From the NCBI GenBank assembly GCA_011947345.1, contig JAAVTG010000531.1:496001-560000 (forward strand): DNA of 64,000 bases. Direction: 5' to 3'. Below the pieces are notes generated by a model that saw nothing but the letters and a program-made list of their open reading frames with translations, had not been told where the DNA came from and searched no databases. The stretch comes from Phytophthora quininea. Lineage: Eukaryota; Oomycota; Peronosporomycetes; Peronosporales; Peronosporaceae. The translations under genes were made by a program, and so were the position numbers. Of the stretch, positions 46,298 through 58,694 are shown piece by piece. Within the stretch, counting starts at the first letter, position 1, and each line of letters begins with the position of its first letter.

Positions 46298-47716
46298 TCA
46301 CAACTTGAGGGGAATACCAGTCGCTGTCATCAACGACGACTCATCCTGAACAAGCACATCCGCGAGATGTCGCTGTAACTCGCAGCGCCGAAACAGACTT
46401 GATGCTCGAAGTAAGTGCGTAATGGGGAGCTTCGACGACAAGAAATCGTAGTGATATACTAGCGACGCCAAACACAACTTCAAAATCGGCTGCAAGCTGG
46501 CATCATTTGCAAGTGCCGAAAACATGCTAGTGACACCTTCTCAAATAATGCTGCTGCTGTTATCTTTGAAATGAGGCGGCAAAACCGCAAATTGTGCGCT
46601 GTTGACGGGAAGACCAGCCACCACCCTGCCTAGAAATTGATCACCAGCGGCCTCATACCGAAAATACCGGTCTTGAACTCCGCCCAACGACCATCCACAC
46701 CTCAGAAATACACTCACGATCGACGGGCCGCCCGTATTGCCATTGCAAGCGTACGTTGCTACCCCTTTTCTCACTGAATGTATTCCGTAGTCATGCTCGC
46801 TGTCTTGTTTACCCTATGCACGACCGAAAGCCTTGCGAAAACGGTTGCGCTGCAGCGCTCCAGGAAAAAGAGGTCCTGGTCCTTGTCGTGGGTAGCAAGC
46901 CCAGTACACGCCCAGCGCAGTAATACAACATGTTCCTGGTGAGAGGAGATTAGCGCACACATGACGTGGATCTTTGGGGCCAGTGCCATCCTGGTTTGAT
47001 TTGCTCTTGTGAAATACGACGCCAATGCTGTCATCCTCGTTGCTTAGATGACCAAAGTTAATTGTTTCCACAAACTGTGACCTACACATCAAATTCCACT
47101 GTAGCGCTTGGAACAAATGTGAAAAGCCTCCGTCTGAAAGCAGCAGCGTCTCCTTGCATGCGTGGGCATACGCTGAATAGGGTAACGCCATCTTGCCGAC
47201 CATTTTAGCCTCACCAGCACTGGTTTAATTCCTGGTAGCCTCGATTCTTTTAAGTCCGGCAAAGAACGTCTTCATGTCCTCCGTATACTCTGTCGGGAGC
47301 GCCAGCCGTTGCTGCCTGTAAATGTCCTTCACAGCACTTTTATACCCTCCTAAAGTAGTGACCTTTAGCGGACGCTCACTTGCGTTCATTTTGGTTTGCA
47401 AAAACACCTCAAAATGCTGAGGTGAGAACGCACTCTTGATGTTAAGACCACCATCTTCGTCAAAGAAGCGCTCGGGATCGGGCTGTGTAGCACGAAGCCA
47501 TGCTGTGATCCCAGCATGGCTTCGTGCTACAGCCCGATCCCGAGCGCTATAGCTTCGGTACGCGGTCTGGGTTCGTGAAGAAGTGCACGCGTTTCTGATA
47601 TTCTCAGCACTTAGTACTGGCTCCTGGTGGGAGACTGGGGTAGCACGAGGTGGTGTGAGCTCCGTGTCGTCTTCACGAGGCGAGGCTGCGTTGGTACCCA
47701 GGGCAACTTGAACCAT
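46298..47716 (-). pseudogene. Crypton-type tyrosine recombinase element, decayed
   Basis: One minus-strand frame runs from about 47716 (MVQVALGTNAASPRED) to 46298, interrupted by in-frame stops: TAA at 47225, TAG at 46814 and TGA at 46541. The sequence carries the YR core: VTTLGGYKSAVKDIYRQQRL, YAHACKETLLLSDGGFSHLF, KDPRHVCANLLSPGTCCITA, then HSVRKGVATYACNGNTGGPS (the HxxR motif) and QDRYFRYEAAGDQFLGRVVA with the candidate nucleophile Tyr. This combination is that of oomycete Cryptons. A possible further tail in another frame reaches 45895. Cryptons move by circular intermediates using a tyrosine recombinase. The stops are in a conserved frame, so decay was by substitution. Confidence 0.8.
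47468..47547. repeat. near-perfect 36-bp inverted repeat inside the Crypton frame
   Basis: Left arm 47468-47505 and right arm 47512-47547 pair along 36 bases with a 6-base TGATCC loop. The left arm has one extra GT. Both arms begin or end GCGCTCGGGATCGGGCTGT on their strands. The reading frame stays open through both arms. Confidence 0.9.
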
Positions 47717-48205
47717 CAGAGAGAAGACGGGTGGCAGGGGGTGGGAGGTGTCTGCGATATCGAGGGGACTTTTTCGAATGCTGAGAAGGTTGACAAAATG
47801 ATTTTTGGCTAATAACAACGCCGATATTGCAGTACGATACCGCGTCGTACGTTTTGCTCAACAAAAGTCATGCTTGAGAATGTTTCTGTATCCTAATGAA
47901 TGCTGATAGTGAAACCAAGACAAAAGTGAGATCATCAGATCACATTGATGGCCAAAAGTAAGACCAATTGTCGGACGCACTGTCAAACTCTAAGTTTTGT
48001 CTTACGAAAACGCATGAATCTCCGTTGCAATGGAATTCGCCGCTCAACCGTTGAATTTATTCAGGCAGCGCCATCTCGCTCTCTCTGCACTAGTATTGAC
48101 ACAGCATACAGCGTGTTCGTCCAGACCGAACGACTTGGATACTCCGCAGTCGCTCCGCTTGGTTGGCGGCGTTTCGTTACAACACGGTTGTGCATTGCGA
48201 ACACC

Positions 48206-51001
48206 TTAGGCCTCTTCGAGCTCGTCCTCGTCATCTTCGGATATTTTACTGAGCACCTCGTGTTTCATGTCGTACGGCGTGAGCACGAGGCGACTGCAGC
48301 GCACCACGTGCTTCTGCTCCCAGTCGCCGTCTGGGTCGGGGATCACAAAGTAGTAGGCCATCAACCGCTTCGGGTCCAGGTACCAGCCAGACCGTCCTTG
48401 AATCGTGCCGGGCATTGCTCCCAATACACCGCAGCTCAAGGCATCTTCATACAGGGCCAGACGGAACGCAATGCGAGCTCGGTACCCTCGGAATACGGCC
48501 TGAATGCGCCGCGCATACTTTACCATTTGACCCTGTTAAACAGCACAAAACAAAGTTAGAGCGATGGGAAATATTTGCGAGTATTTATTCGTACAAACCT
48601 TTGACGAGCGGGACCGTGGCGAGACGGTGCGGATTGTCGAGGCGGCCACTCGTTTTGCCTTCTCTTCCTCTTCGATGGCGGCTTCAACCATGTCGACCAT
48701 GTCGAACAGGATCTCAGCCACATCCGTTTCCAGTTCATCGTCCTCACATTCTGCTTCCTCGTCCATGTAGTCGTCTGTATCCTCTATCAGGCTCGAGTCG
48801 TCCCCGTGATCATCAGATTGCATCAACACTTCCAGAGCAGTTTTGATGTCGTCGCGGTCACTTTCAATTGCGTCGTTTGCGTCGTGTTCGATATCTACAG
48901 GAGCCAAGGCTTCTCCCGCTTGTGTACGTTGATCGGGTTGCATAACCACGTTCAGCACGTTCACCCCATCAGGGAATTTATTCTCCGTCTCTTCATCAGC
49001 GTAATCGCTTTCTTTTCTGGCGGATCCACGCTGTCATCCTCGTCATCCAAAGTTTCATCTGGTAGTTTAGGCACTGCCATGCCCTCATTGGTATTAACGA
49101 GACCACTTTCAGCTGCATCATCGGTATGATTGACTTTGTTTTCCTCCGCATTTAAACCTTCGCCCTTCTCACTAGTAGCATCTTGATGTTCAGAAACTAT
49201 TTCAAGTGGTACATTTACGCTGTCCACAACGCGATCAGGTTCTTCCAACACCAGCGCATTCTGCCCACTCTCAGGACAACTTTCAGATGCATCATCACTT
49301 TCGCAGTCTTCATAGTCGTCAATCCTCCCGTTTTCCTTCGGATCCATTTTTCGTCCCCGTCATCCACATTATCTTGCCGTTTGGAAGTTGTTTCAAGTGG
49401 TGCATTTTCATAGTGCACAGCACGATCGGGGTTTTCCAACACCAGTGCATTTTTCCCACTATCGAGATCACTTTCAGTTGATTCGTCGTCTTCGTTTTCC
49501 TTCGGATTCCATCCTTGGTCCTCGTCACCCGCAACATCTTGCTGTTTAGATACAACTTCAAGTGGTGGCGAACTCGTGCTATCAGTAAAAGCGTTTGTAT
49601 TCACTCCAGCAGTATCTTCGTCTTCATTCTCCACCGAAGCCGAGTCAGCTTCGTTGTCGTCAAGTGGTTCGGCAACCTCCGGAGCGCTGTTAACATCCAC
49701 AGGATCCTCTGCTTTGTCATTTTCCGCAACACTACTACAGGGAATAGCGGAATCTTCTTCTTTGCCATCAAGTTCACTGCTAACATCCACAGTTTTTCTG
49801 TTTTGTCATTTCCAGCAACGCCACTATTAGGAGAAGATGAAGCATCATCCGCGCTAGGATTTCGTTCCTCTCTGGTCAATCTACTCTCTTTGCAAGGTTC
49901 TCAAGAAATGACTGGCGTGTTGAACGCACAACTCGTCCGGTATGCGGTCGACGAGGTGAAGTTTCCGAGGTATCATCAATTGTTGCTGCCAATACCTGGG
50001 TCGAAATTGCTGGCGACATCGTTCCTATCAAACGTGCTGTTGTCTGCGTCGCAGTTTCAGACAGAATATTGCTGCTCTTTACCTTTGCTTGATCGACACC
50101 CGTACCCAACGCAAACTGCCGAGCCTCTGCAAAACTAAACACTCCTTCGAACTCAATTGATGGTTCGTGACACTGCTCTTTCCCGTCGTTACTGTTAGCT
50201 GCAGGTGTATTGGGCGATGATGAGACCTGAGGTGAGTGCAATCGATGTGAGGTATTCGATACGCTACCGTTGGAAGGTGTATGTCGCTTGGGGGATTTGG
50301 TGAGAGCCTCGCTTCGTGACCGCAAAGGAGCTCGATTCTGCCGCAAAGGAGATTTTTACTTTCCGTCTTCAATGATTCTTCGACGCTACCTGTATTTGAT
50401 TTCCTTCTGTTGGATGCTGACAGGCAGGCTACGGCTGCTACCTGTGCGCTCACGCTAATCTTCTTTTCTGGAGATCCGTTGCAATGAGGAAGTCTAATTT
50501 GTTTGCGAGCATGAGGTTTAGCCCTGGGTACCCCACCAGTCATACTGGCCTTGCGAAACACACGATCTGGTTGTGAGGTCTTTCCAATAATCCCCGTGGT
50601 CTCTTGATGTAGGCGTTGTTGAGGTGTTGTTGCCGAAACCACATCCGTCTCAAGGAGCTTTATCTCCTGCTGTCGCTCGGGATATTGACTGAGCATAAGT
50701 GACTGGATTAGCTCTCGCTCTCGTTCACGTTGGACTTGAAACTTTTGGTCAGCACGCGCCTGTCCTTGATAGTGGTGCACCTTAACAGGAGCTGCTCGCG
50801 TTTGTTTTCTGCTTGGATGCATTGTTCAATCACTTTCAGGTGTTGCTGTGACGTTGGGTTCGTCGACGGCTTTTTCTTTCGCTGTACGTCAATAGCTGGA
50901 AGGAAAACATTGCCCACAAGGTGGTTATTCAAGTCGGCGCTGCGCTTGACGTGCTCGCGAGTTGCATTTTCCAGCAAGCATTTATATGCGTCATAAGCCA
51001 T
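48206..51001 (-). CDS. large acidic repeat protein with C-terminal IQ motif
   Basis: Start ATG 51001 (MAYDAYKCLLENATREHV). The exons are 51001-48599 and 48532-48206. The N-terminal 250 residues are basic and Gln/Ser-rich. The middle is very acidic with a duplicated unit of about 65 residues, recognisable by NALVLENPDRAVHYENAPLE and NALVLEEPDRVVDSVNVPLE, and a shorter repeat NDKTE/NDKAE..VDV. The C-terminal exon begins GQMVKYARRIQAVFRGYRAR, an IQ calmodulin-binding motif, then GWYLDPKRLMAYYFVIPDPD. Six one-base frame breaks fall at 50782-50783, 50353-50357, 49878-49879, 49793-49797, 49347-49351 and 49013-49016. Calmodulin or myosin-light-chain binding is inferred from the IQ motif; the rest is unfamiliar. 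Confidence 0.65.
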
Positions 51002-51282
51002 GGCAGTGTCCGAGTCGTTCCCCACTAGCACTTATTTGCACACATAACACTGAACAGCCAAAAAAGGTGTCTACGAAAAAGATCAACGTCAAGAATGAAA
51101 TGATAGCATCTTACCTTGGACGAGGCTCACCTGGAAGGCTTGTAATGATCCATCTACACCAACAAGCTTTTGTGTTACAGCAACTGGATGACAACGTATT
51201 CGCTATAGGTTTAGAGTGACCTTCAGTGTTTGAAGGAGGAATCCGTGTTGTCAGCTCCAAGGTTGTGTAACGCTGTCTAGTT
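51002..51282. other. short intergenic region
   Basis: About 280 bases between the start of the IQ-motif gene and the SYF1 stop, both minus strand. It presumably contains the IQ gene promoter. No further feature seen. Confidence 0.4.
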
Positions 51283-53954
51283 TTATGACGCCTTGACGCC
51301 ACCGCCAAACAAGGTCGAAGGCAGTTCTCGCTCTTCAATCTCTGGCTCGCCTCCTACTGACGCTTCTCCTAGCCCCTCTTCGCCTTCATCGCCATCTTCG
51401 TCATCCAGATCAATTTCTTCCTCATTTGCCACCTCTACAAATTGTTTTTGCCGCACATTCCGGTCATTATCGGACTCATCCTGCTCCCCTTTCTCTTTTT
51501 CGTGTTATCAGAATCGTCACCTGACGGTACGTCAAGCTGTGCCTCCAAAGCGGCCATCGCGTCGCTTGGTGCGGATGGCGATGTAGCTGGGATCATGCCC
51601 GCCACCTTGGACCGACCATCGTCTACAGGAGCAACCTCAGAAGCCACGTAGTTCACCTGTGAATACTGAGCCACGACAGAGCGCTTGATGCGCAGCATCT
51701 CTAGGAAGGTGTGTTCTGAACCATGAGAAACTTCAAATTCGTGCCACACGCTCCAAAAGATTTCTCGTGCTGGCGAGGGTCGCAGAATTGCGATGCATGC
51801 GCATAGATGGCTCGAGCGCGGTCAAACTCGCCCAATTTCGTCTCCATCTTAGCAAACTTTAGGCACAGGAGGGGCACGCATTTGTCTGGAAGCTTAGCAA
51901 TCCCACCTTGATACACGTCGCGAACTTTCGCCACACCAAAGAATTTCTGCGCCTTCTTGATGTAGTTTTCGTAGATCGTGAGCTTGTCTTCGTCGGGGAC
52001 GGCGTCGGATGCGCGCTCATAAATACTCATCACGTTGCGCAGCATGCCGTGCTTCTCTTCAAACTCGGCGAACTTCTCGTAGAACCCACGGACAGACTTA
52101 GCTGGAGCTGCTCGAATTGCCTGCTCAAACAGATCACGCGTACGTTCCATCTTCGTACCAGCGTAGCGCTGCACAAACTTGCTCAAGTACGTTTGCCACA
52201 GATCACCGGCATGGGGAACTTGGGAAATAACGACAAGCCGCGCTCATATGCACGGAAAGACTCCTCGAAGTACTTGTTTTCCTCCAGGTATGCTGCAAAG
52301 TTCAGCACCATCTGCGGTGTGATGATTCTCAGCTCAAAGACTTCGTCATACCCAGCGCGCGTTGACTCCAGGTCGCCCAAACTCTCTTCCAAGTCTAGAC
52401 GAAGAGTCCACAGCTTTACACTTAAGTGCACATTGTCTTTCGCTGTCAAGGCCTCCTGGTTGCGCAGACGGATTGTGCGCGAGGTCGGCGCGGTGCACGC
52501 GCCGCGTACAATTTTAAGCGCTTCATCAAAGTTTTCGTGCCGAAGCTCCAAGTCTGCCCACTCGCAATACACCGCTGCAAGTTCGTGTGGATTTCGAAAT
52601 TCAACGTCCACGGCTTTCTTGAAGATTGAGCGTGCGCTGTTCAGGTCGCCATGCTCGTCGTAGAATTTGGCAAAGCGAATCCAGAGGGTAGGTAGTCGTC
52701 CGCCCGATTTCACAGGATCTACCGTCTTCACTGCCTCAGCGTATGTGCGAATGACCTTCTGCAGATCCGACAGGACGAGTTCGACACGCTTTTCCCATTC
52801 CCGGACGTTGTGTGGATTCTGCCTCAAAAGAACCGAGTTCAGCAACAACGGACGCCGTTCCGCAACGTCCTCATACACTTTCAACAGGCGATCGACCTCT
52901 GCTTGATGGTCAACCTCGTCCTCCTCTTCTTCATCGTCATCGTCATCGTCTTGATCACCACCTGCAGCAAGATCCATCTCCGCTGTGAGCATCGCCTCGA
53001 TGAACTTCACATAAGCGTCAAAGATCATGCTAAAATCGCGCACAGTCACGACAGTACGGATCCCTTCCTCGTAAATCTCTCGAGCCGACTCGAATTTACC
53101 GATCCGAACAAAATAAGTGGCCAAGGAGCACCACAGTCGCCCCACTTCGTCGCTAAATTTTGTCATTCCGCTGCGCAGAATCGCCTCCACATCCAGCGAC
53201 TTGTTCACGCGCGTTGGGTGCTGCGAAACCATATCACACAGCTGCATCCACAAGCTGTGCGGCGTGCGGTCTGTTATCGCCGGATTCTCCTCTGCTGCTT
53301 CAATGAGCTTTACCAATTGCAAGCTGGCCTCGTCGTACTGCTCTACTGACACGAGATAATCCACGAACTCTCCTCGCTTTGTTGGCTCGAGCATCAGATA
53401 CCTCTTGTACACATGCACCGCTGTGCGAGGCACCCCAATCTGCTTGACGAAGGACAGATACTCCTTCCAGATCCTATAGTGTTGAGTGATAGGAAGCACT
53501 CGCAGCGCGCGGTCGAAGACATGGCGCCGTGCAGTCACCAGCCTCATCTCCCGCAAAACATCCAGGTAGTTCAGCCACAGTCTGGGCATGGTGTATAGTT
53601 GCAAGAGTGCGCGTTCGTAAAGCTTCACCAATTCCGTGAATGCCTGCGCGTCCACACGCTTCCCTCGAGCGTCGTGCTCGTACATGTCGTCCAGATAGAG
53701 TTTCCAGAGTTTGTAGCTGCGAGGGAGAGCCTCGATCCCGCGCTCGTAGACCTTGCGCGCGTCGGTGGGGGCCTCGGCCAGCGCTTGGACGTACGCAGTC
53801 CACGTCTTGACCTCGTACGGCTGGCGCGTAGCCTCCTCCTCGAACTCGAAGAGCACGCCGTCCGCCTGCTGCTTACATTGGCAACGTAAAGACACTAGTG
53901 AGTATGGGGACAAGCAGGGAAAGCTGCATGAAGGAAGCGCACCATGTCGGCCAT
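51283..53954 (-). CDS. SYF1: pre-mRNA splicing factor SYF1/XAB2
   Basis: A 12-nt first exon (53954-53943, MADM) is spliced to 53868, where GCAGCAG offers two in-frame acceptors. The body is a run of HAT repeats, for example KTWTAYVQALAEAPTDARKV, SYKLWKLYLDDMYEHDARG and RIWKEYLSFVKQIGVPRTAV. An acidic insert (QDDDDDDEEEEDEVD) interrupts the repeats, as in XAB2. The C-terminus ends LPSTLFGGGVKAS, similar to the XAB2 tail. Three one-base breaks: GGGG 52213-52216, AAAA 51755-51758 and TTTTT 51496-51500. SYF1 is a scaffold of the NTC/Prp19 complex in the spliceosome, and XAB2 also acts in transcription-coupled repair. It is divergent from the P4-ATPase gene. Confidence 0.93.
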
Positions 53955-53997
53955 GACTCGTCGTAAACGCAATTTGATCCAAATGTGCACTGTTGAT

Positions 53998-54028
53998 ATA
54001 CAAATGATGTGAGAAACACCATTTGTAT
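53998..54028. promoter_or_regulatory. inverted repeat of back-to-back initiator-like CATTTGTAT sites
   Basis: ATACAAATG at 53998-54006 and CATTTGTAT at 54020-54028 form a perfect 9-bp inverted repeat with a 13-nt spacer. It lies in the 232-bp gap between the SYF1 start (minus) and the P4-ATPase start (plus). Each arm reads YCATTTG in the direction of one gene, similar to the oomycete initiator. Confidence 0.5.
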
Positions 54029-54186
54029 TATTTTTTGTCTGATGCGACAGCTTCACAAATTACTTTTGGTCCATTTGTCCTAAAAATGGCGAGGCTGGAC
54101 TCCGAAACTCCTGGGGTCGCGCCCGTTGGCGCTGCGACGCCTTGGCTGTGTCTTGTGCTGCAGTACACCCCATCCGTTCAAGCAGC

Positions 54187-57100
54187 ATGCCACCCGCCGC
54201 GACCGAGAGCTTCCGCAAGATCCACCTCAATGACGATGCCGAGAACGAACGCTTGCGGCGCGACGGCGCGTACGCAGACAACTACGTGACGACGTCCAAG
54301 TACACGACCGTGAGCTTTGTGCCCAAGATGCTCTTCGAGTTCTTCCGCGTCATCGCCAATTGCTACTTCCTGGTCATCTCCATCCTGCAAGTGGCCACGC
54401 CCTGGTCTCCCACGAACCAATACACGACGGCAGGACCGCTCTGTATTGTGCTCATGGTGTCCATGGTAAAACAGGGCATTGAGGACAAGAAGCGGCACGA
54501 AGCCGACAATGTCCAGAACACGAGGAAGTGCAACGTGTTGGGACGCAATGGAGAGACGATCGAGAAGGAGTGGCAGGAAGTGCTGGTCGGAGACATCTTG
54601 CGTCTCGCTGATCGCGACGAGGCGCCTGCTGACGTATTTATTGTGTCGACATCAGAGGAGGAAGGACGATGCTTTGTGGAAACGTGCAATCTGGATGGAG
54701 AGACCAACCTCAAGCGACGATCAGCCATCGAGCAAGTGGCGCAACATGCTGGGTACAGGAAATTGAACGACCCCGTGCTACCCGAGGGGGATCACAGCAA
54801 GCAGATGATGAATCTGAAGGCGACAATCGAGTACGAAAAGCCAAACAACCGACTGTACAATTTCACAGGAAGGATTGAGTTCGGACCCAACCAGGAAGCT
54901 TCTCCGATCGGGCCGTCGAATATTATTCTGCGTGGTTGCAGCGTCCGTGGCTGCGCTTATATTTATGGGGTGGCCATTTTCACGGGCTTTGAAACCAAGC
55001 TCATGCAGAACGCGCGGGCTACACCATCAAAGCAGAGCAACGTGTACAGGATGGTCAACCGCTGCATCGTGCTGATCTTCTTCACCCAATTCATGCTGTG
55101 TATCATCAGCACCATCTGCAACTCTGTGTGGGTGGGTAAGTACTCGACGAGTCTTTGGTATTTCGGCTCGACGTTCAAGCACACGTCTTCTGCGTCGAAC
55201 TTGGTGAGCTTTTTCACTTTCCTAATCCTGTACAATAACCTAGTCCCCATTTCGCTGTACGTCTCGCTGGACATGGTGAAGGTTATCCAAGCGAAGAACA
55301 TTTCGACTGATCCCGAAATGTGTCACGAAGGGAAATTTGCGTTAGCTCGGACGTCCGATTTGAACGAAGAGCTTGGGCAGGTGCATCACATCTTCAGTGA
55401 TAAGACAGGCACGCTGACCTGTAATATCATGGAGTTTCGGAAATGCTTTATTGCTGGCGTCTCCTACGGGTTCGGTACGACTGAGATTGGACGCGCAGTG
55501 GCTGAAATGGCCAAGAAGGCTGCAATAGCTAAAGGTGAACGCGTCTCAATCGACAACGGAGAAAACGAGAAAGGTCACAATCCTCGAGATGCGCAAGTGG
55601 AGTTTAATCCACAAATTCACTTTGACGATCCGCGATTAATCCATGCGTTGGACACGAATGCCCCGGAAGCTGAAGCGATAGACGAGTTTTTGACAGTGCT
55701 GTCAGTGTGCCACACTGTCATTCCCGAGAAAAATGCCAAGACCGGCGATACGGACTATCGAGCTTCCTCTCCTGATGAAGAAGCTCTAGTAAAAGCTGCA
55801 AAGTGTCTGGGGTATAACTTCTACGCCCCAGCACCGCTCACGGAAGTGCGGGTAACCAAGAAGAGCGGCTCTTCAGTTGTTCGAAAGTACACGATTCTTA
55901 ACGTGAATGAATTCAACAGCACCAGAAAGCGCATGTCGGTGACCGTACGAACCGAAGACGGCCGGTACTTCTTGTATTGCAAGGGAGCCGACAATGTAAT
56001 GCTGCCTCGCAGCAAGATCGATAAGTACACTGCAACAATGGATGAAGAGCTCAGGCGTTTTGCAAGTGAAGGCCTTCGGACTTTAGTGATATGCGGCAAG
56101 GAATTGACAAAAGAGGAATACGTAGCTTGGGACGAAAAGTATCAAGAGGCTGTGACCTCTCTGACGAATCGTGATGAACTGCTGGAGCAAGTTGCCGAGA
56201 TCATCGAGACAGACATGAAGATCGTGGGTGCAACAGCGATCGAGGACAAGTTACAGAATGGTGTGCCTGCTTGCATTGCGAACCTTGCAGTAGCAGGGAT
56301 AAAAATCTGGATGTTAACTGGAGACAAGGAGGAAACCGCAATCAATATCGGGCATGCCTGTCAGTTGATTAACGAAGGTATGAGGCTCCTGATCGTCAAC
56401 TGCGAGGACTTAAATGATTTGGGTAGGCAAGTACAAAAATATTCCAAGACGAGGATGTTCAATCGCACATCGAAGAGAACAAAGTCTCCACCCACCTAGC
56501 GCTAGTCTGCGATGGCAAGGCTATGGTGCACGTGTTCCCACCCAAGAACACGACGGATGACCGAGCTCTACGTGCGGCTGAGGTACTATCAGAGCAGCTT
56601 TTAATGATCTCAGGTGTCTGCCAAGCAGTGATTGCATGCCGTGTCTCGCCTGCGCAAAAGGCAGACATCGTCAACCTCATTCGGTACCGGTCCGAACATC
56701 AGCCGATTACATTGGCCATTGGTGATGGAGCCAACGATGTGAATATGATCCAGTCAGCTCACGTGGGAATTGGTGTGTCAGGACAGGAGGGCGTTCAAGC
56801 CGTGAACGCTAGCGACTATGCCGTCGCCCAATTTCGCTTTCTTGAGCGTCTGCTTCTCGTCCACGGACGCTACAACTACCAGCGGATATCGAAGGTCATC
56901 CTGTACTCCTTCTACAAGAACACTGCGCTCGTTATCGCGCTGTTTTTATTCAATTTTTACAACGGCCAGTCCGGCACAAGTGTGTTCGAGAGTTTTGTCA
57001 TGGCAGGGTGGAATTTTTCCTTGCGCTGCCTATTATTGCAATTGGCGTTTTTGATGAAGATGTCCCGCCCGAACACGTATTGCGGAACCCCGTTCTATAC

Positions 57101-58106
57101 ATGCCTGGGCAGCGGAACGAAGGGATCAACATGAAACGATTTTCGACATGGATTCTGAATGCCATCTCCCAGGCAGTTATTTGCTTTATGCTCGCCATGC
57201 ACGGCACAGTTCATGTCGGGGGCTTGAGTGCGGGACTCTATTTGCAGGGCTGTGTAGTGTACTCGGTGCTTCTCATGTCCGCGAATCTTAAAGTGGTTTT
57301 AGAGACGCTTTCGTGGACAAAGTACAACCGTCTTGTAATGGCATTCAGCTTATGGCTGTTCTTCTTCTACCTGCTGACATTTCCATACATGGGGACACTC
57401 GGCAAAGATCTGTACGGCGTGTCGATGCGGTTCCTCAAAAGGTGTGTGTTTATCGTGTTTGAGCTTGGACATGATATAGTGCTAACCATTTTGACCGTAT
57501 TGCAGCCCAATCTATTGGCTGTACATCCTCTTGGTGCCGCTCACAGCTAATCTCATCGACATCAGTCTCAAGTAGTACGTGGATGTATATCTGTTGCTTC
57601 ACTTTCCGCACCATTCGTGTGTTTTAACGCTGCCTTTTGCTCAGCATTCGATCCAACTACTTTCCCACGCTTGCGAACGTACTTCGGGAGAAGAGCGTGC
57701 TCCAAGGCAACTCGGCACAAGTAGCAGTCGACCCACTTGGTGAGAAACCCGTCTCCATGTCAGGCTTTTTCGAGCTGCGCAAGAAAGAGAACGCCTACAA
57801 AGTGGCATGCTCGGAGGCTGGCGAGTAACATCGCCGGTCGGCCTGCGGCGTCTCCATCAATATTAAAGCAGACTATTCACACACGCGTCGTGTTTGCCTT
57901 TGTTGTCTCTTGTAGACAAAAGCTGCGGGCTGAGTTCTGCTGTCGAGACCGATGGGATCGACGCCAAGGAAGAGCGCGAGGCTGTGGCGTCTTTCAAGGC
58001 CATGCAATTTCAGCGAGAAGCAGTGGCTTCCATCACCAAAGACCGACCCGCTTCCTTTAGCCACGCAGGCCCCATAATTCCTTGTGCCGTTCGTGGAGAT
58101 ACTTGA
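54187..58106 (+). CDS. P4-type ATPase, phospholipid flippase
   Basis: ATG 54187 (MPPAATESFRKIHLNDD). P4 signatures are present: CNLDGETNLK in the actuator domain, FSDKTGTLTCN at the phosphorylation site, DYRASSPDEEALVKAA, IWMLTGDKEETAINIG, GDGANDVNMIQSAHVGIGVSG and EGVQAVNASDYAVAQFRFL. Ten membrane segments are expected and the C-terminal ones are visible (VYSVLLMSANLKVVLETLSW, LWLFFFYLLTFPYMG). Introns 57442-57505 and 57572-57644 are GT-AG. Frame breaks at AAAAA 56435-56439 and TTTTT 57014-57018 need one base each. The end is uncertain: either TAA at 57826-57828 or, after a third intron, 58106. Flippases move phosphatidylserine or ethanolamine to the cytosolic leaflet, usually with a CDC50 partner. 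Confidence 0.93.
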
Positions 58107-58694
58107 ACGCAGCCCGTCAATTGTACATGGTGAAGATTCTTTTTGCTGTTTGACTTCTCCACCTTGGTTGGTGACGGTGAAGCGTGCAGTAGTTTAGTCG
58201 CTCGAGAACCAGATCAACAGCAAGCCTTTCCATCGCTAGATAGCTGTCGTCGAAGCGTGGCAAAGCTGTCGCACCATGTCGGTCTCCGTTGCTGGTGCCA
58301 ATGATCCACCACCGTGCCGGAAGCTCCGGAGCGAGCGCAATACTGCAGGCATTACAACGGTGGAACTCGCACTGACGTCAGCGCTTGAGCGCAGCATTGT
58401 GCGTTTGTTCCGACGTCATGTTGCCGTCGCCTGTCCATTTATTTCGCATGGACGAACCACCGCAAGTCTCTCGGGGTGACGATTCCGTGCATGGTCGAGT
58501 CAAGGCGACGTCTGCAATGTGCACGTCTGCAAGAGCGCAACGACTGGCTAGGGATCGCTCAAGTTGATTAGGATTAGTTGAATTATATACAGCAGCGCTG
58601 CAGCGATGGAGGTGTCGACCTCGTCGCCGCTCCTGGAGTAGCAGCTCAGCAAAACGACGACACGGGGTGGTGCAAAATATACAGCGACCGGAAC
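58107..58694. other. intergenic region between convergent genes
   Basis: About 590 bases between the P4-ATPase (plus) and the sorting nexin (minus). Open frames are short and unconvincing. Nothing else seen. Confidence 0.4.
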
